8,867 nucleotides of DNA from Paracoccaceae bacterium (lineage in GTDB: Bacteria; Pseudomonadota; Alphaproteobacteria; Rhodobacterales; Rhodobacteraceae), in contig JAESRD010000224.1 in assembly GCA_016764835.1 (NCBI GenBank), forward strand, positions 1-8,867. The letters are read 5' to 3'. Shown piece by piece: positions 1 to 5,902 of the stretch. The translations under genes were made by a program, and so were the position numbers. Numbering within the stretch: position 1 is the stretch's first letter; the number at the start of each line of letters is the position of its first letter. The notes under the pieces are model-generated. The model saw nothing but the letters and a program-made list of their open reading frames with translations. It did not search any database and was not told the DNA's origin.

Positions 1-288
1 AAAATCGGCCAAAAACGGGCGCGAGCCGTCATGGTCACCAGACTGCACAACCAGCCCCAGCGAGCGGATGCGCCCGGTTTTGATCGCTTGCGCATGCGAC
101 AGCGGATGATAGCCAAGTTTCTTGGCCATCTGCGCCACCCGGTTGCGGGTTTGGTCAGAAATATCGGGGTAGCCGTTCAGCGCCCGCGACACCGTGCTCT
201 TGGTCACACCCAGCGCATCAGACACGTCTGATATCGTCACACGGCGGTTATGTGCGGCGGCTGAATTTTGTGCTGGAAAACCGGTCAT
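1..288 (-). CDS. LacI-family transcriptional regulator, N-terminal part (runs off left edge)
   Basis: This is the first 96 codons of a leftward gene that continues past position 1. Residues 16-40 form the classic LacI helix-turn-helix: RVTISDVSDALGVTKSTVSRALNGY. It is followed by the hinge-helix region (about 41-72) and the first strand of the sugar-binding core (LGLVVQ, about 77-82). LacI proteins are cytoplasmic repressors that release a palindromic operator when a sugar or related ligand binds; the ligand domain is outside the window, so the ligand cannot be named. The start at 288 is fixed by a strong GGAGG five bases upstream. A 16-bp perfect palindrome 29 bp upstream suggests autoregulation. 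In this group such regulators often lead sugar ABC-transporter operons (AglR-like is possible), but that is inference. Confidence 0.93.
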   Translation of the reverse strand, partial: MTGFPAQNSAAAHNRRVTISDVSDALGVTKSTVSRALNGYPDISDQTRNRVAQMAKKLGYHPLSHAQAIKTGRIRSLGLVVQSGDHDGSRPFLADF

Positions 289-290
289 AC

Positions 291-298
291 TCACCTCC
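291..298 (-). promoter_or_regulatory. Strong ribosome binding site of the LacI-family gene
   Basis: On the minus strand the sequence GGAGGTGA lies just before the ATG at 288. The GGAGG core is five bases from the start codon, which settles the start of this gene. Confidence 0.8.
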
Positions 299-317
299 CC
301 GACTCATAGCTTCGGGT

Positions 318-333
318 CCGAAACCGGTTTCGG
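318..333. promoter_or_regulatory. Candidate LacI-family operator, perfect 16-bp palindrome
   Basis: CCGAAACCGGTTTCGG is identical to its reverse complement. It lies 29 bp upstream of the LacI-family start codon, between an AT-rich stretch (341-370) and the ribosome binding site. LacI-family operators are typically even-length palindromes with a central CG-containing core and A-rich/T-rich half sites, which this fits. I infer that it binds the adjacent regulator. It could be read as a loopless hairpin followed by TTTTT on the plus strand, but no plus-strand gene ends here. Confidence 0.7.
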
Positions 334-376
334 CAACGCCTTTTTACATTTATTTGCTTTCCGCAATTTTGCAGCC

Positions 377-401
377 GCCCGCCCACTTATGTGGCGCGGG
401 C
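377..401. other. GC-rich stem-loop in the spacer below the methyltransferase gene
   Basis: Arms 377-386 and 391-401 pair over ten base pairs, with one bulged base (395) and a TTAT loop. A second, weaker stem (405-410 with 418-423) lies beside it. The stem-loop is 52 bp beyond the methyltransferase stop, where a terminator for the 1790-453 operon would be expected. No T tract follows on either strand, so it is not a standard intrinsic terminator. It may be a pause or RNA 3'-end structure. Confidence 0.35.
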
Positions 402-452
402 AGCGACGAACATGGTATTCGTCCGACTGCGTTCGGCTAGATGGCGCGCAGA

Positions 453-1085
453 TCAGACAGCTTTGGCAATGATAAATACACCAGATTTTTCCTTGGGCTG
501 CCAGGTGAGCACTATCTCAAAACCAGCACGCTCAAGGCTGCCTGTCAGCTTGTCTCGCGACGGAAAATTGAGGTAGGGCAACAGCCGCAATGCCGAGCCA
601 ACACTCAATACAGCCCGCGTAAATCCGCCAATACTTTCGGACAGCGCCGAGCTTGAAACAAAGTAGCCGCCGGGCTTGGTCAGACGGCGCACATTGGCCA
701 ATGTCACGTCAAGATCAGGCAAGAGATGCAAGATACTCATGCCCAGAACGATGTCATAACACGGTGCATCAGCCAGCCAATCTTCGAGCGTAGATTGCTC
801 AAAAGTCACATTGCTCACCCCGGCGGCTTCGGCTTTGCCACGGGCAATAGCGATCATTTTATGTGCATAATCGGTGGCATCAATATGAGCGACAAAGGGC
901 GCATGGGTCAGCGCGGTAGAGCCTGTGCCACAGCCAAACTCGAACAACCGCATATCGGGAGAAAACAGCGCCTGCGTTTGCTCAAGCTTGTACTGATAGG
1001 CCGCCTCATCGGCGATAGGGTTCTTGGCATAGGTCTTGGCAATAAGGTTCCAAAATCCGGTAGATCTGGTCATTGTTTTGTCCAT
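453..1085 (-). CDS. Class I SAM-dependent methyltransferase
   Basis: This is a 210-residue Rossmann-fold methyltransferase. SAM-binding motif I is LFEFGCGTGST (about 47-57), the acidic end of strand 2 is the D of DATDYAHKM (about 69-77), and YDIVLGMSILHLLPD carries the post-I/motif IV region. TKPGGYFVSSS is the usual strand before the C-terminal lid. The Methyltransf_11/25 type fold is clear, but the substrate cannot be told: small-molecule, lipid and quinone methylases all look like this. There is no signal peptide, so it is cytoplasmic. It is the last gene of a three-gene leftward operon, 24 bp after the XRE gene. Two nearby ATGs (1085 and 1073) are possible starts, neither with a good Shine-Dalgarno; translation may depend on coupling to the upstream gene. 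Confidence 0.9.
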   Translation of the reverse strand: MDKTMTRSTGFWNLIAKTYAKNPIADEAAYQYKLEQTQALFSPDMRLFEFGCGTGSTALTHAPFVAHIDATDYAHKMIAIARGKAEAAGVSNVTFEQSTLEDWLADAPCYDIVLGMSILHLLPDLDVTLANVRRLTKPGGYFVSSSALSESIGGFTRAVLSVGSALRLLPYLNFPSRDKLTGSLERAGFEIVLTWQPKEKSGVFIIAKAV

Positions 1086-1109
1086 TTTATTGGGGCATGG
1101 GCGTGAAAC

Positions 1110-1334
1110 TCAGGCCGAGGGCTTATCAAAGGAAAACACCTCTTCAAGCGGCAGGTTGAAAACGTCAGAAATCAAAAATGCCAGTTCGAGCGAGGGCGAA
1201 TATTTGGCATTTTCAATGGCGACAACGGTTTGGCGGGTAACACCTATCTTCTCGGCCAAAACCTTTTGCGTCATCTCATCCGCGTTAAAGCGTAAGCGCC
1301 TGATATTGTTGGATACGAGGGGTCTTTTTGCCAT
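1110..1334 (-). CDS. Small XRE-family helix-turn-helix regulator
   Basis: This 74-residue protein is almost entirely one HTH_3 domain. Residues 21-45 (MTQKVLAEKIGVTRQTV, then VAIENAKY) form the helix-turn-helix, and PSLELAFLISDVFNLPLEEVF closes the five-helix bundle. It resembles the very short YozG-type regulators that often sit beside small integral membrane proteins. It starts 3 bp after the stop of the membrane protein gene (TAG CTT ATG). A GGGGTG about ten bases upstream, inside the previous gene, can serve as ribosome binding site, so the two are probably translationally coupled. It likely regulates its own operon; the inverted repeat at 1824-1861 is the obvious candidate site. No effector domain is present. 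Confidence 0.9.
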   Translation of the reverse strand: MAKRPLVSNNIRRLRFNADEMTQKVLAEKIGVTRQTVVAIENAKYSPSLELAFLISDVFNLPLEEVFSFDKPSA

Positions 1335-1337
1335 AAG

Positions 1338-1790
1338 CTAAACACCCCGTCTCCATAAAAACATCTTGGTAAGATTTCCAAAAAGGTCACCGATAGCGAA
1401 GGAAAAGAAGATGCAATTAAGCGCCGCAAGGGCGGTCCAACCAAAGAAAGCCAAGGCAATAATCGACATTATAAACCCGGCAGAAACCGCGAGAATTGAT
1501 ACTTTCGTGCCCCAGCTGCCTATCTGCCTGTCGCGTTCATCAACAATTAATACAGGGTCTGGCGTGTTGGTGACGATTGCAAAAAGGATCGTGGCGAGAA
1601 TGGTCAAAACGATCATCGAGACGATCGAGATCGGGATGATCCAAAGCACCGTGCGCGCCCATATTTTCACCGCATCGGGGCCCGCGAAAGCACCTGCTTC
1701 ATTCATGCCAGACAATTTGAGCGCCAGATAAATGATCACGGCAAGCGCGCTAAAAATGGCAATAAGATTGCTGCGTTCCTCATGGGTCAT
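1338..1790 (-). CDS. Four-helix integral membrane protein, DUF2178-like
   Basis: This 150-residue protein has four predicted transmembrane segments, roughly residues 8-27, 48-72, 96-115 and 118-139. Between helices 2 and 3 lies a charged loop containing VDERDRQIGSWGTKVS. A DER-type motif in this position and the partnership with a small XRE regulator are typical of the DUF2178-like membrane proteins. I assign this by pattern only, and the molecular function is unknown. It is the first gene of the leftward operon. GGGAG lies about ten bases before the ATG, a slightly long spacing. The 34-71 bp just upstream of the start are filled by a large inverted repeat. The AT-rich upstream region contrasts with the GC-rich genes around it. 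Confidence 0.8.
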   Translation of the reverse strand: MTHEERSNLIAIFSALAVIIYLALKLSGMNEAGAFAGPDAVKIWARTVLWIIPISIVSMIVLTILATILFAIVTNTPDPVLIVDERDRQIGSWGTKVSILAVSAGFIMSIIALAFFGWTALAALNCIFFSFAIGDLFGNLTKMFLWRRGV

Positions 1791-1823
1791 GCTTGTATCG
1801 CTCCCGAATCAATATCAAATAAC

Positions 1824-1861
1824 TTTGACACTAAGTATGTATTTCCATACTTGGTGTCAAA
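1824..1861. promoter_or_regulatory. Long inverted repeat upstream of the membrane-XRE-methyltransferase operon (candidate operator/promoter)
   Basis: The left arm TTTGACACTAAGTATG (1824-1839) and right arm CATACTTGGTGTCAAA (1846-1861) are complementary at 15 of 16 positions, separated by a 6-base AT-rich spacer. Each arm starts with a perfect -35-like TTGACA. On the minus strand, TTGACA (1860-1855) is followed after 17 bp by a poor -10, TACTTA. The repeat ends 33 bp before the membrane protein ATG at 1790. No T tract follows on either strand, which argues against a terminator. A dimeric or tetrameric regulator site, most simply for the operon's own XRE protein, is the best reading. Confidence 0.65.
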
Positions 1862-1901
1862 TATTATATACACGTCAATCCGCACATACACCGTCCAGCT
1901 G

Positions 1902-1915
1902 CTGATAATTATCAG
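1902..1915. promoter_or_regulatory. Perfect 14-bp palindrome CTGATAATTATCAG
   Basis: This palindrome sits between the SRAP stop codon and the long inverted repeat, about 112 bp upstream of the membrane protein start. The GATAAT/ATTATC halves resemble those of Fur-type boxes, but an AT-rich 14-mer of this kind can arise by chance. The role is unknown. Confidence 0.3.
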
Positions 1916-1916
1916 G

Positions 1917-2609
1917 TCAACTCGGCTCTCTGGGCGCGCTATCTGGCGAAAACCACGGCTCTATCAGCTCAGGCCCCGCCGCCCGGTTTGAGTTGACCGC
2001 CGGATCAACCCGATGAAAGCCCAGCGCCTCTTCAGGGGCGGCGCGCATAAGCGGCGCAGCGCCGTGGCCCGCCTCACCCAGCCATAATGCCCAGTCATCT
2101 GGCGGCAGCAGCACAGGCATGCGGTGATGGATCTGCCCCATGGTTTTATTCGCGGCAATTGTCACAATCGCGCAGCTGGGCTGCACCGCGCCCTCCTGCT
2201 CAAAATCTTGCCAAACACCGGCAAAAACCAGTGGCTGTTTGTCGGTGCGGGTAATGTACCACGGCAACCGGGTTTTGGGCGCGGCCAAGGTCCATTCATA
2301 AAACCCAGAGGCGATGATCAGACAACGCCGCCTGCGGGCCGCATCGCCAAAGGCCGGCTTTTGGGCGATGGTCTCGGCGCGGGCATTTATCAGCAGCGGC
2401 CCGTCCGCCAGCGCGTTGTACCAGCGCGGCACAAAGCCCCAGCGCATGGGGCGCAACGCCCGGCGACCAGCATCAGCAGTCACCGTATGTATCTGGTTTG
2501 TCGGACAAATGTTGTAGTTCGGCACATCAGCGAGGGTGTTGGACGGCACAGCGTCAAACATCTGCACCATGGCCTCATGCGGCAGGGTCAACGCCATACG
2601 GCCGCACAT
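1917..2609 (-). CDS. SOS response-associated peptidase family protein (SRAP, YedK/HMCES type)
   Basis: This 230-residue protein has every hallmark of the SRAP family. Cys2 directly follows the initiator Met (MCGR) and becomes the N-terminal residue after Met removal. NARAET carries Asn75, GFYEW carries Glu105, and IHHRMPVLL carries His161. In YedK and HMCES, Cys2 forms a stable thiazolidine crosslink with abasic sites in single-stranded DNA. Asn, Glu and His complete the active site, shielding the lesion during replication. The start is certain because MCGR must be at the N terminus. AGGG lies about ten bases upstream. The length is normal, and the C terminus after ELIEPW is a short unconserved tail. 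I see no alphaproteobacterial LexA box (GTTC-N7-GTTC) upstream. It is the only gene in its leftward unit. Confidence 0.96.
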   Translation of the reverse strand: MCGRMALTLPHEAMVQMFDAVPSNTLADVPNYNICPTNQIHTVTADAGRRALRPMRWGFVPRWYNALADGPLLINARAETIAQKPAFGDAARRRRCLIIASGFYEWTLAAPKTRLPWYITRTDKQPLVFAGVWQDFEQEGAVQPSCAIVTIAANKTMGQIHHRMPVLLPPDDWALWLGEAGHGAAPLMRAAPEEALGFHRVDPAVNSNRAAGPELIEPWFSPDSAPREPS

Positions 2610-2697
2610 TTAACGCGGCCCTGCGGCGGGCAAAATGGTCATCAACATAGCCGAACCCCTTTTGCTATTGCCCCACATTAGCGCGAATACCCGCTAC

Positions 2698-2730
2698 AAA
2701 AAAGGGCCGGTGCATCCGCTGCACCGGCCC
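2698..2730 (-). terminator. Intrinsic terminator of the 5'-nucleotidase gene
   Basis: A perfect 11-bp GC-rich stem (2704-2714 with 2720-2730) with a 5-base loop is followed on the minus strand by six T's (2703-2698). It begins 23 bp after the nucleotidase stop codon. This also separates the nucleotidase from the SRAP gene, which must therefore have its own promoter in about 2610-2697. Confidence 0.95.
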
Positions 2731-2753
2731 CAATTTATTAGCCAAACACCCGC

Positions 2754-4313
2754 TTACTTTATGTTAATGCGGCCATCAGTATACGGCGTGTATGGGCCCA
2801 TTGATGCCATGAACTCAGCTGTCACATCGGCCAGATCGGGGCCAAAGTCATAAGCATTCATCGCGTCTTTGAACATAGAGTAGCCGTCGCCGCCGTTGCG
2901 CACGTAGTTGTTGGACACAACACCGTAGGTAGCGGCAAGATCAATCGCTGCACCGCCGACCATGACCTCAGATACCCGCGCACCCGGCTCAGCCGACAGA
3001 TCAACAGTGAAGGTGATACCTGCCACTTGTGGGAACCGGCCTGCGCCCTCCTCAACCTGTGACACACCGTTTTCAAGTGCTTCGACCATAACCGCACCGG
3101 TTACTTGGAAAGTTGAAAGCGTGTTCTGAAACGGCAGCACTGTCAGCACTTCGCCCATTGTCACTTCGCCGGCATCAATGCTGGCACGGATACCACCGCC
3201 ATTTTGGATAGCGATCTGAACACCTTGGTCAGCCACACGCGCCAACATTGCGTCGGCAATCAGGACGCCCATCGTGCATTCCATGGCCCGGCAAACATCG
3301 CGGCTACCGTCGATCAACTCAGCGGATTCAGCCACAACACGGGTGCGGATCTCTTCGAGCGGAATAGCCAGTTCGGCAATACGCTCAACCACAGCGGCAT
3401 CTTCAGCAACGTTACCGTCCATGATGATCGGGCCGCCTGAGGCTTCGGTGATAACGCCGTTATCATCAAAGGTCACGTTCAGCTCGCCAAGATAACGGCC
3501 GTAAGCATAGGCCTGCACGATCGCCGTATCGCCAACCATTGTCGGGTACGGGCCATCGGCACCTTCATCAGTGCTCGACAGATATGTGTTGGAGTGGCCA
3601 CCGATGATGATATCGACGCCGGTTGTTGCCGCGGCAACTTCCATATCAACCGCATAGCCAGAGTGGCTGAGCACGATGATCTTATCGACGCCCTGCGCTG
3701 TCAGCGCATCAACTTCAGCCTGAACCGCTTCGGCTGGGTCGGTGAAGATGATATTGTCGCCGGGGCTGGCCAGCTCGCCGGTGTTTTGTGGTGTCAGGCC
3801 AATAAGACCGTAGCGCTCGCCTGCCTGCTCAATGATAGTAGATTTCATCAGCACGTCAGCCAGCAATGGCTCGCCAGATACATCGGCGTTGGACATCAGA
3901 ACCGGGAAGTTTACCGCATCCATAAAGCCGCGCAGCACTTCTGGGCCATCGTCAAACTCGTGGTTGCCGACGGTCATGGCGTCATAGCCAAGCTGGTTCA
4001 TGAACTCAGCGGCCATCGCACCTTTATAATAGGTGTAAAACAGCGTGCCCTGGAACTGGTCGCCGCCATCAAGCAGCAGCGAGTTGTTCGAGCGGGCACG
4101 GGCCTCGGCCACGGCCGTTACCAAACGGGCTGTGCCGCCAAAACATTCGCCGGCGGTGTTGTCTTCTGCCGAGCAACCAGAATCGTATTTGCTGATTGGC
4201 TCAAAACGGGCGTGAAAGTCATTTGTGTGAAGAACGGTAAGCGTTGAGTCTGCGGCGGCAGCGCCAACAGACAGCGCAAGCGCGCAAGTCGTCACGAGAA
4301 AACGGGAAAGCAT
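2754..4313 (-). CDS. Secreted 5'-nucleotidase / UDP-sugar hydrolase family phosphoesterase (CD73/UshA-like)
   Basis: The 519-residue precursor starts with a signal peptide (about 1-21, cleaved near AAA-AD), so it acts in the periplasm or outside. The N-terminal metallophosphatase domain shows the two-metal ligands in order: D32 and H34 (HTNDFH), D85 (DGGDQFQGT), N117 (GNHEFD), H217 (LSHSGY) and H240 (GGHSNTYL). The C-terminal 5'-nucleotidase domain has IQNGGGIRAS (about 369-378), LPFQNTLSTFQVTG and the substrate loop NGGDGYSMF. It should hydrolyse nucleoside monophosphates, giving nucleoside and phosphate. GGHSNTYL, GRFPQVAGI and the end TDGRI are closer to animal CD73 than to E. coli UshA. 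Cys341/Cys346 probably form the short-range disulfide found in CD73. A good AGGGGG lies nine to ten bases before the ATG. A perfect terminator follows the gene, so it is monocistronic. Confidence 0.95.
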   Translation of the reverse strand: MLSRFLVTTCALALSVGAAAADSTLTVLHTNDFHARFEPISKYDSGCSAEDNTAGECFGGTARLVTAVAEARARSNNSLLLDGGDQFQGTLFYTYYKGAMAAEFMNQLGYDAMTVGNHEFDDGPEVLRGFMDAVNFPVLMSNADVSGEPLLADVLMKSTIIEQAGERYGLIGLTPQNTGELASPGDNIIFTDPAEAVQAEVDALTAQGVDKIIVLSHSGYAVDMEVAAATTGVDIIIGGHSNTYLSSTDEGADGPYPTMVGDTAIVQAYAYGRYLGELNVTFDDNGVITEASGGPIIMDGNVAEDAAVVERIAELAIPLEEIRTRVVAESAELIDGSRDVCRAMECTMGVLIADAMLARVADQGVQIAIQNGGGIRASIDAGEVTMGEVLTVLPFQNTLSTFQVTGAVMVEALENGVSQVEEGAGRFPQVAGITFTVDLSAEPGARVSEVMVGGAAIDLAATYGVVSNNYVRNGGDGYSMFKDAMNAYDFGPDLADVTAEFMASMGPYTPYTDGRINIK

Positions 4314-4346
4314 AGGTAAAAACCCCCTGGTTTGTTTATGGGCCAG

Positions 4347-4375
4347 ATGTTGGGACGGATCAGCAGCTTGGTCAA
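4347..4375 (-). promoter_or_regulatory. Candidate promoter of the 5'-nucleotidase gene
   Basis: On the minus strand, TTGACC (4375-4370) and CAACAT (4352-4347) are separated by 17 bp, about 34 bp upstream of the start codon. The -35 is good and the -10 weak. An alternative further upstream is TTGCGG with CAGAAT 16 bp later (about 4408-4381). Confidence 0.35.
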
Positions 4376-4460
4376 CGGCCCATTCTGGTTATGGCTATAT
4401 TAACCGCAAATAACGTGGCGATGACAGTATCTCATTATCACAAATTGAGCTGCTTTGGCG

Positions 4461-4482
4461 GTCAGCATTAAGAAATGCTGGC
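4461..4482. other. Small hairpin in the spacer upstream of the DUF952-type gene
   Basis: CAGCATT (4463-4469) and AATGCTG (4474-4480) pair perfectly around an AAGA loop. A G-U wobble and a G-C pair extend the stem to nine base pairs. There is no T tract. It lies about 36 bp upstream of the probable start at 4518, so it could be in the leader RNA of the DUF952-pyrD unit or be a protein-binding dyad. Confidence 0.35.
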
Positions 4483-4517
4483 TTGACGGGTGGCGCTGGG
4501 GCCGCCATCACGCCGGT

Positions 4518-4853
4518 ATGTTGATCTACAAAATATTGCGCGCCGATGAATGGGCGCAGCTGCAAAGCAAAGGCACGAGCACAGGTGCGCCGATTGATGT
4601 GGCCGATGGGTACATCCATATCTCAACCGGTGAGCAGGTGGCTGAAACTCTGGCCCGCCATTTCGCTGGCGAAGACGGGCTGATGCTTTTGGCCCTCGAA
4701 TCTGAGGCGCTCGGCACTGGGCTGTTGTGGGAGCCGTCGCGCGGTGGCGCTTTGTTCCCTCATCTTTATGGGCCTTTGCGGCTGTTTGATGTCATCTGGT
4801 CGCGGCCTATAGCGCTGAACGGTGCGGTCCACGAACTGCCTGTCCTCGGATGA
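4518..4853 (+). CDS. DUF952 family small protein
   Basis: This is a 111-residue protein of the DUF952 family, of unknown biochemical function. Family features visible are the start [11 protein letters not shown], then [23 protein letters not shown] (about 29-52), [19 protein letters not shown] (about 73-91) and a C-terminal VIWSRPI strand. I chose the ATG at 4518 because family members begin with MxIYKI; the in-frame ATG at 4455 would add 21 residues with no family resemblance. The Shine-Dalgarno at 4518 is poor. The stop overlaps the pyrD start (ATGA, 4850-4853), so the two genes are almost certainly co-transcribed and translationally coupled. A housekeeping role linked to pyrimidine synthesis is possible but unproven. 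Confidence 0.9.
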   Translation: MLIYKILRADEWAQLQSKGTSTGAPIDVADGYIHISTGEQVAETLARHFAGEDGLMLLALESEALGTGLLWEPSRGGALFPHLYGPLRLFDVIWSRPIALNGAVHELPVLG

Positions 4854-5902
4854 GTGCGTTTGAGCGCGCGGGCATGGCGCTGATGCACCGGCTCGACCCT
4901 GAACGCGCCCATATGGCCGCACTTTTGGCATTGCGCGCCGGGCTTGGCCCGCGTGGCGGCCCTGTGCGCTCGGCGCGGCTGACCACTGAGCTTGCCGGGC
5001 TGACGCTGCCCAACCCAATCGGCCTAGCGGCTGGCTTTGACAAAAACGCCGTGGCCCTCGCCCCGCTGGCCCGCACGGGGTTTGGCTTTCTTGAAGTCGG
5101 GGCGATCACGCCACATGCGCAGCCGGGCAACCCGCGCCCGCGCCTGTTTCGGCTTGATGAAGACAAAGCCGCGATAAACCGCTTTGGCTTTAACAATGAC
5201 GGCATGAAGGCTGCCGCCGCCAAGCTGGCCCAGCGCCCGGCTGGCGCGACTATTGGCCTCAACCTTGGCGCTAACAAAGACAGCACCGACCGCGCTGGTG
5301 ATTTCGCCCAAGTGCTCAGCCATTGTGGCGCGCATCTTGACTTTGCCACCGTCAATGTCTCGTCGCCCAACACCGAGCGGCTGCGTGACCTGCAAGGCCC
5401 GGCAGCGCTCAAAGCTCTGCTGGCAAGGGTGATGGAGGCCAATGCGGCCCTGCCTCGCCCCCTGCCGATCTTTCTCAAAATAGCGCCCGATCTTGACGGC
5501 GAGGCGCTGGCGCAGATCGCGCAAGTCGCCCAAGAAGCCAAGCTGGCCGCGATAATTGCCACCAATACCACCCTTGCGCGCGACAGGCTGCGCAGCCCCC
5601 ATGCCGGGCAAAAAGGCGGCCTCTCAGGCGCGCCATTGTTCGAGCGCTCAACCCGTATTTTGGCCCAGCTCTCGGCGCTGACCACCTTGCCGCTTATCGG
5701 CGTCGGCGGCATCGCCACGGCCGAACAGGCCTATGCCAAGCTCAAAGCCGGGGCCAGCGCGGTGCAGCTATATACGGCGATGGTGTTTGGCGGTATCTCG
5801 CTGGCCAATGAAATAGCCACCGGGCTAGACGCGCTGCTTGCGCGCGACGGCGTGGCCAATGTGGCCGATATTGTTGGCACCGGGCGCGGCGACTGGCTCT
5901 AA
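4850..5902 (+). CDS. pyrD: Dihydroorotate dehydrogenase (quinone), class 2
   Basis: PyrD oxidises dihydroorotate to orotate, the fourth step of de novo UMP synthesis, passing electrons through FMN to membrane ubiquinone. The 350-residue protein has the N-terminal amphipathic membrane-docking helices of class 2 enzymes (about 1-30, with the RLDPERAH motif). Next come [13 protein letters not shown] (about 54-66), the NRFGFNNDG substrate loop (about 110-118), and NVSSPNT (169-175) with Ser172 as catalytic base. The FMN phosphate-binding segments are IGVGGI (about 283-288) and [13 protein letters not shown]. Length and motifs are complete. It begins inside the stop of the DUF952 gene. Its TAA stop overlaps that of the convergent MATE gene by 4 bp, leaving no room for a terminator between them. 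Confidence 0.98.
   Translation: MSAFERAGMALMHRLDPERAHMAALLALRAGLGPRGGPVRSARLTTELAGLTLPNPIGLAAGFDKNAVALAPLARTGFGFLEVGAITPHAQPGNPRPRLFRLDEDKAAINRFGFNNDGMKAAAAKLAQRPAGATIGLNLGANKDSTDRAGDFAQVLSHCGAHLDFATVNVSSPNTERLRDLQGPAALKALLARVMEANAALPRPLPIFLKIAPDLDGEALAQIAQVAQEAKLAAIIATNTTLARDRLRSPHAGQKGGLSGAPLFERSTRILAQLSALTTLPLIGVGGIATAEQAYAKLKAGASAVQLYTAMVFGGISLANEIATGLDALLARDGVANVADIVGTGRGDWL

Noticed and set aside
318..346. Palindrome followed by TTTTT read as a plus-strand intrinsic terminator
   Set aside because: No plus-strand gene ends nearby, the palindrome has no loop, and its place just upstream of a LacI-family start fits an operator better.
405..423. Six-base stem GACGAA/TTCGTC as a terminator for the methyltransferase operon
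   Set aside because: The loop is seven bases, the stem is short and no T tract follows on either strand.
2610..2697. Possible LexA box upstream of the SRAP gene
   Set aside because: I looked for GTTC-N7-GTTC in the upstream spacer and found none, so SOS control cannot be claimed from the sequence.
3594..4247. 217-codon plus-strand open frame opposite the 5'-nucleotidase
   Set aside because: It is antisense to a complete, motif-rich gene and has no recognisable domain.
4455..4517. Upstream in-frame extension of the DUF952-type gene starting at 4455
   Set aside because: The 21 added residues overlap a hairpin and do not resemble the family, whose members begin with the IYKI motif at 4518.
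4807..5718. 303-codon open frame on the minus strand opposite pyrD
   Set aside because: It is antisense to the unmistakable pyrD and its translation is rich in Arg, Ala and Ser with no recognisable domain, as expected of a shadow frame in GC-rich DNA.
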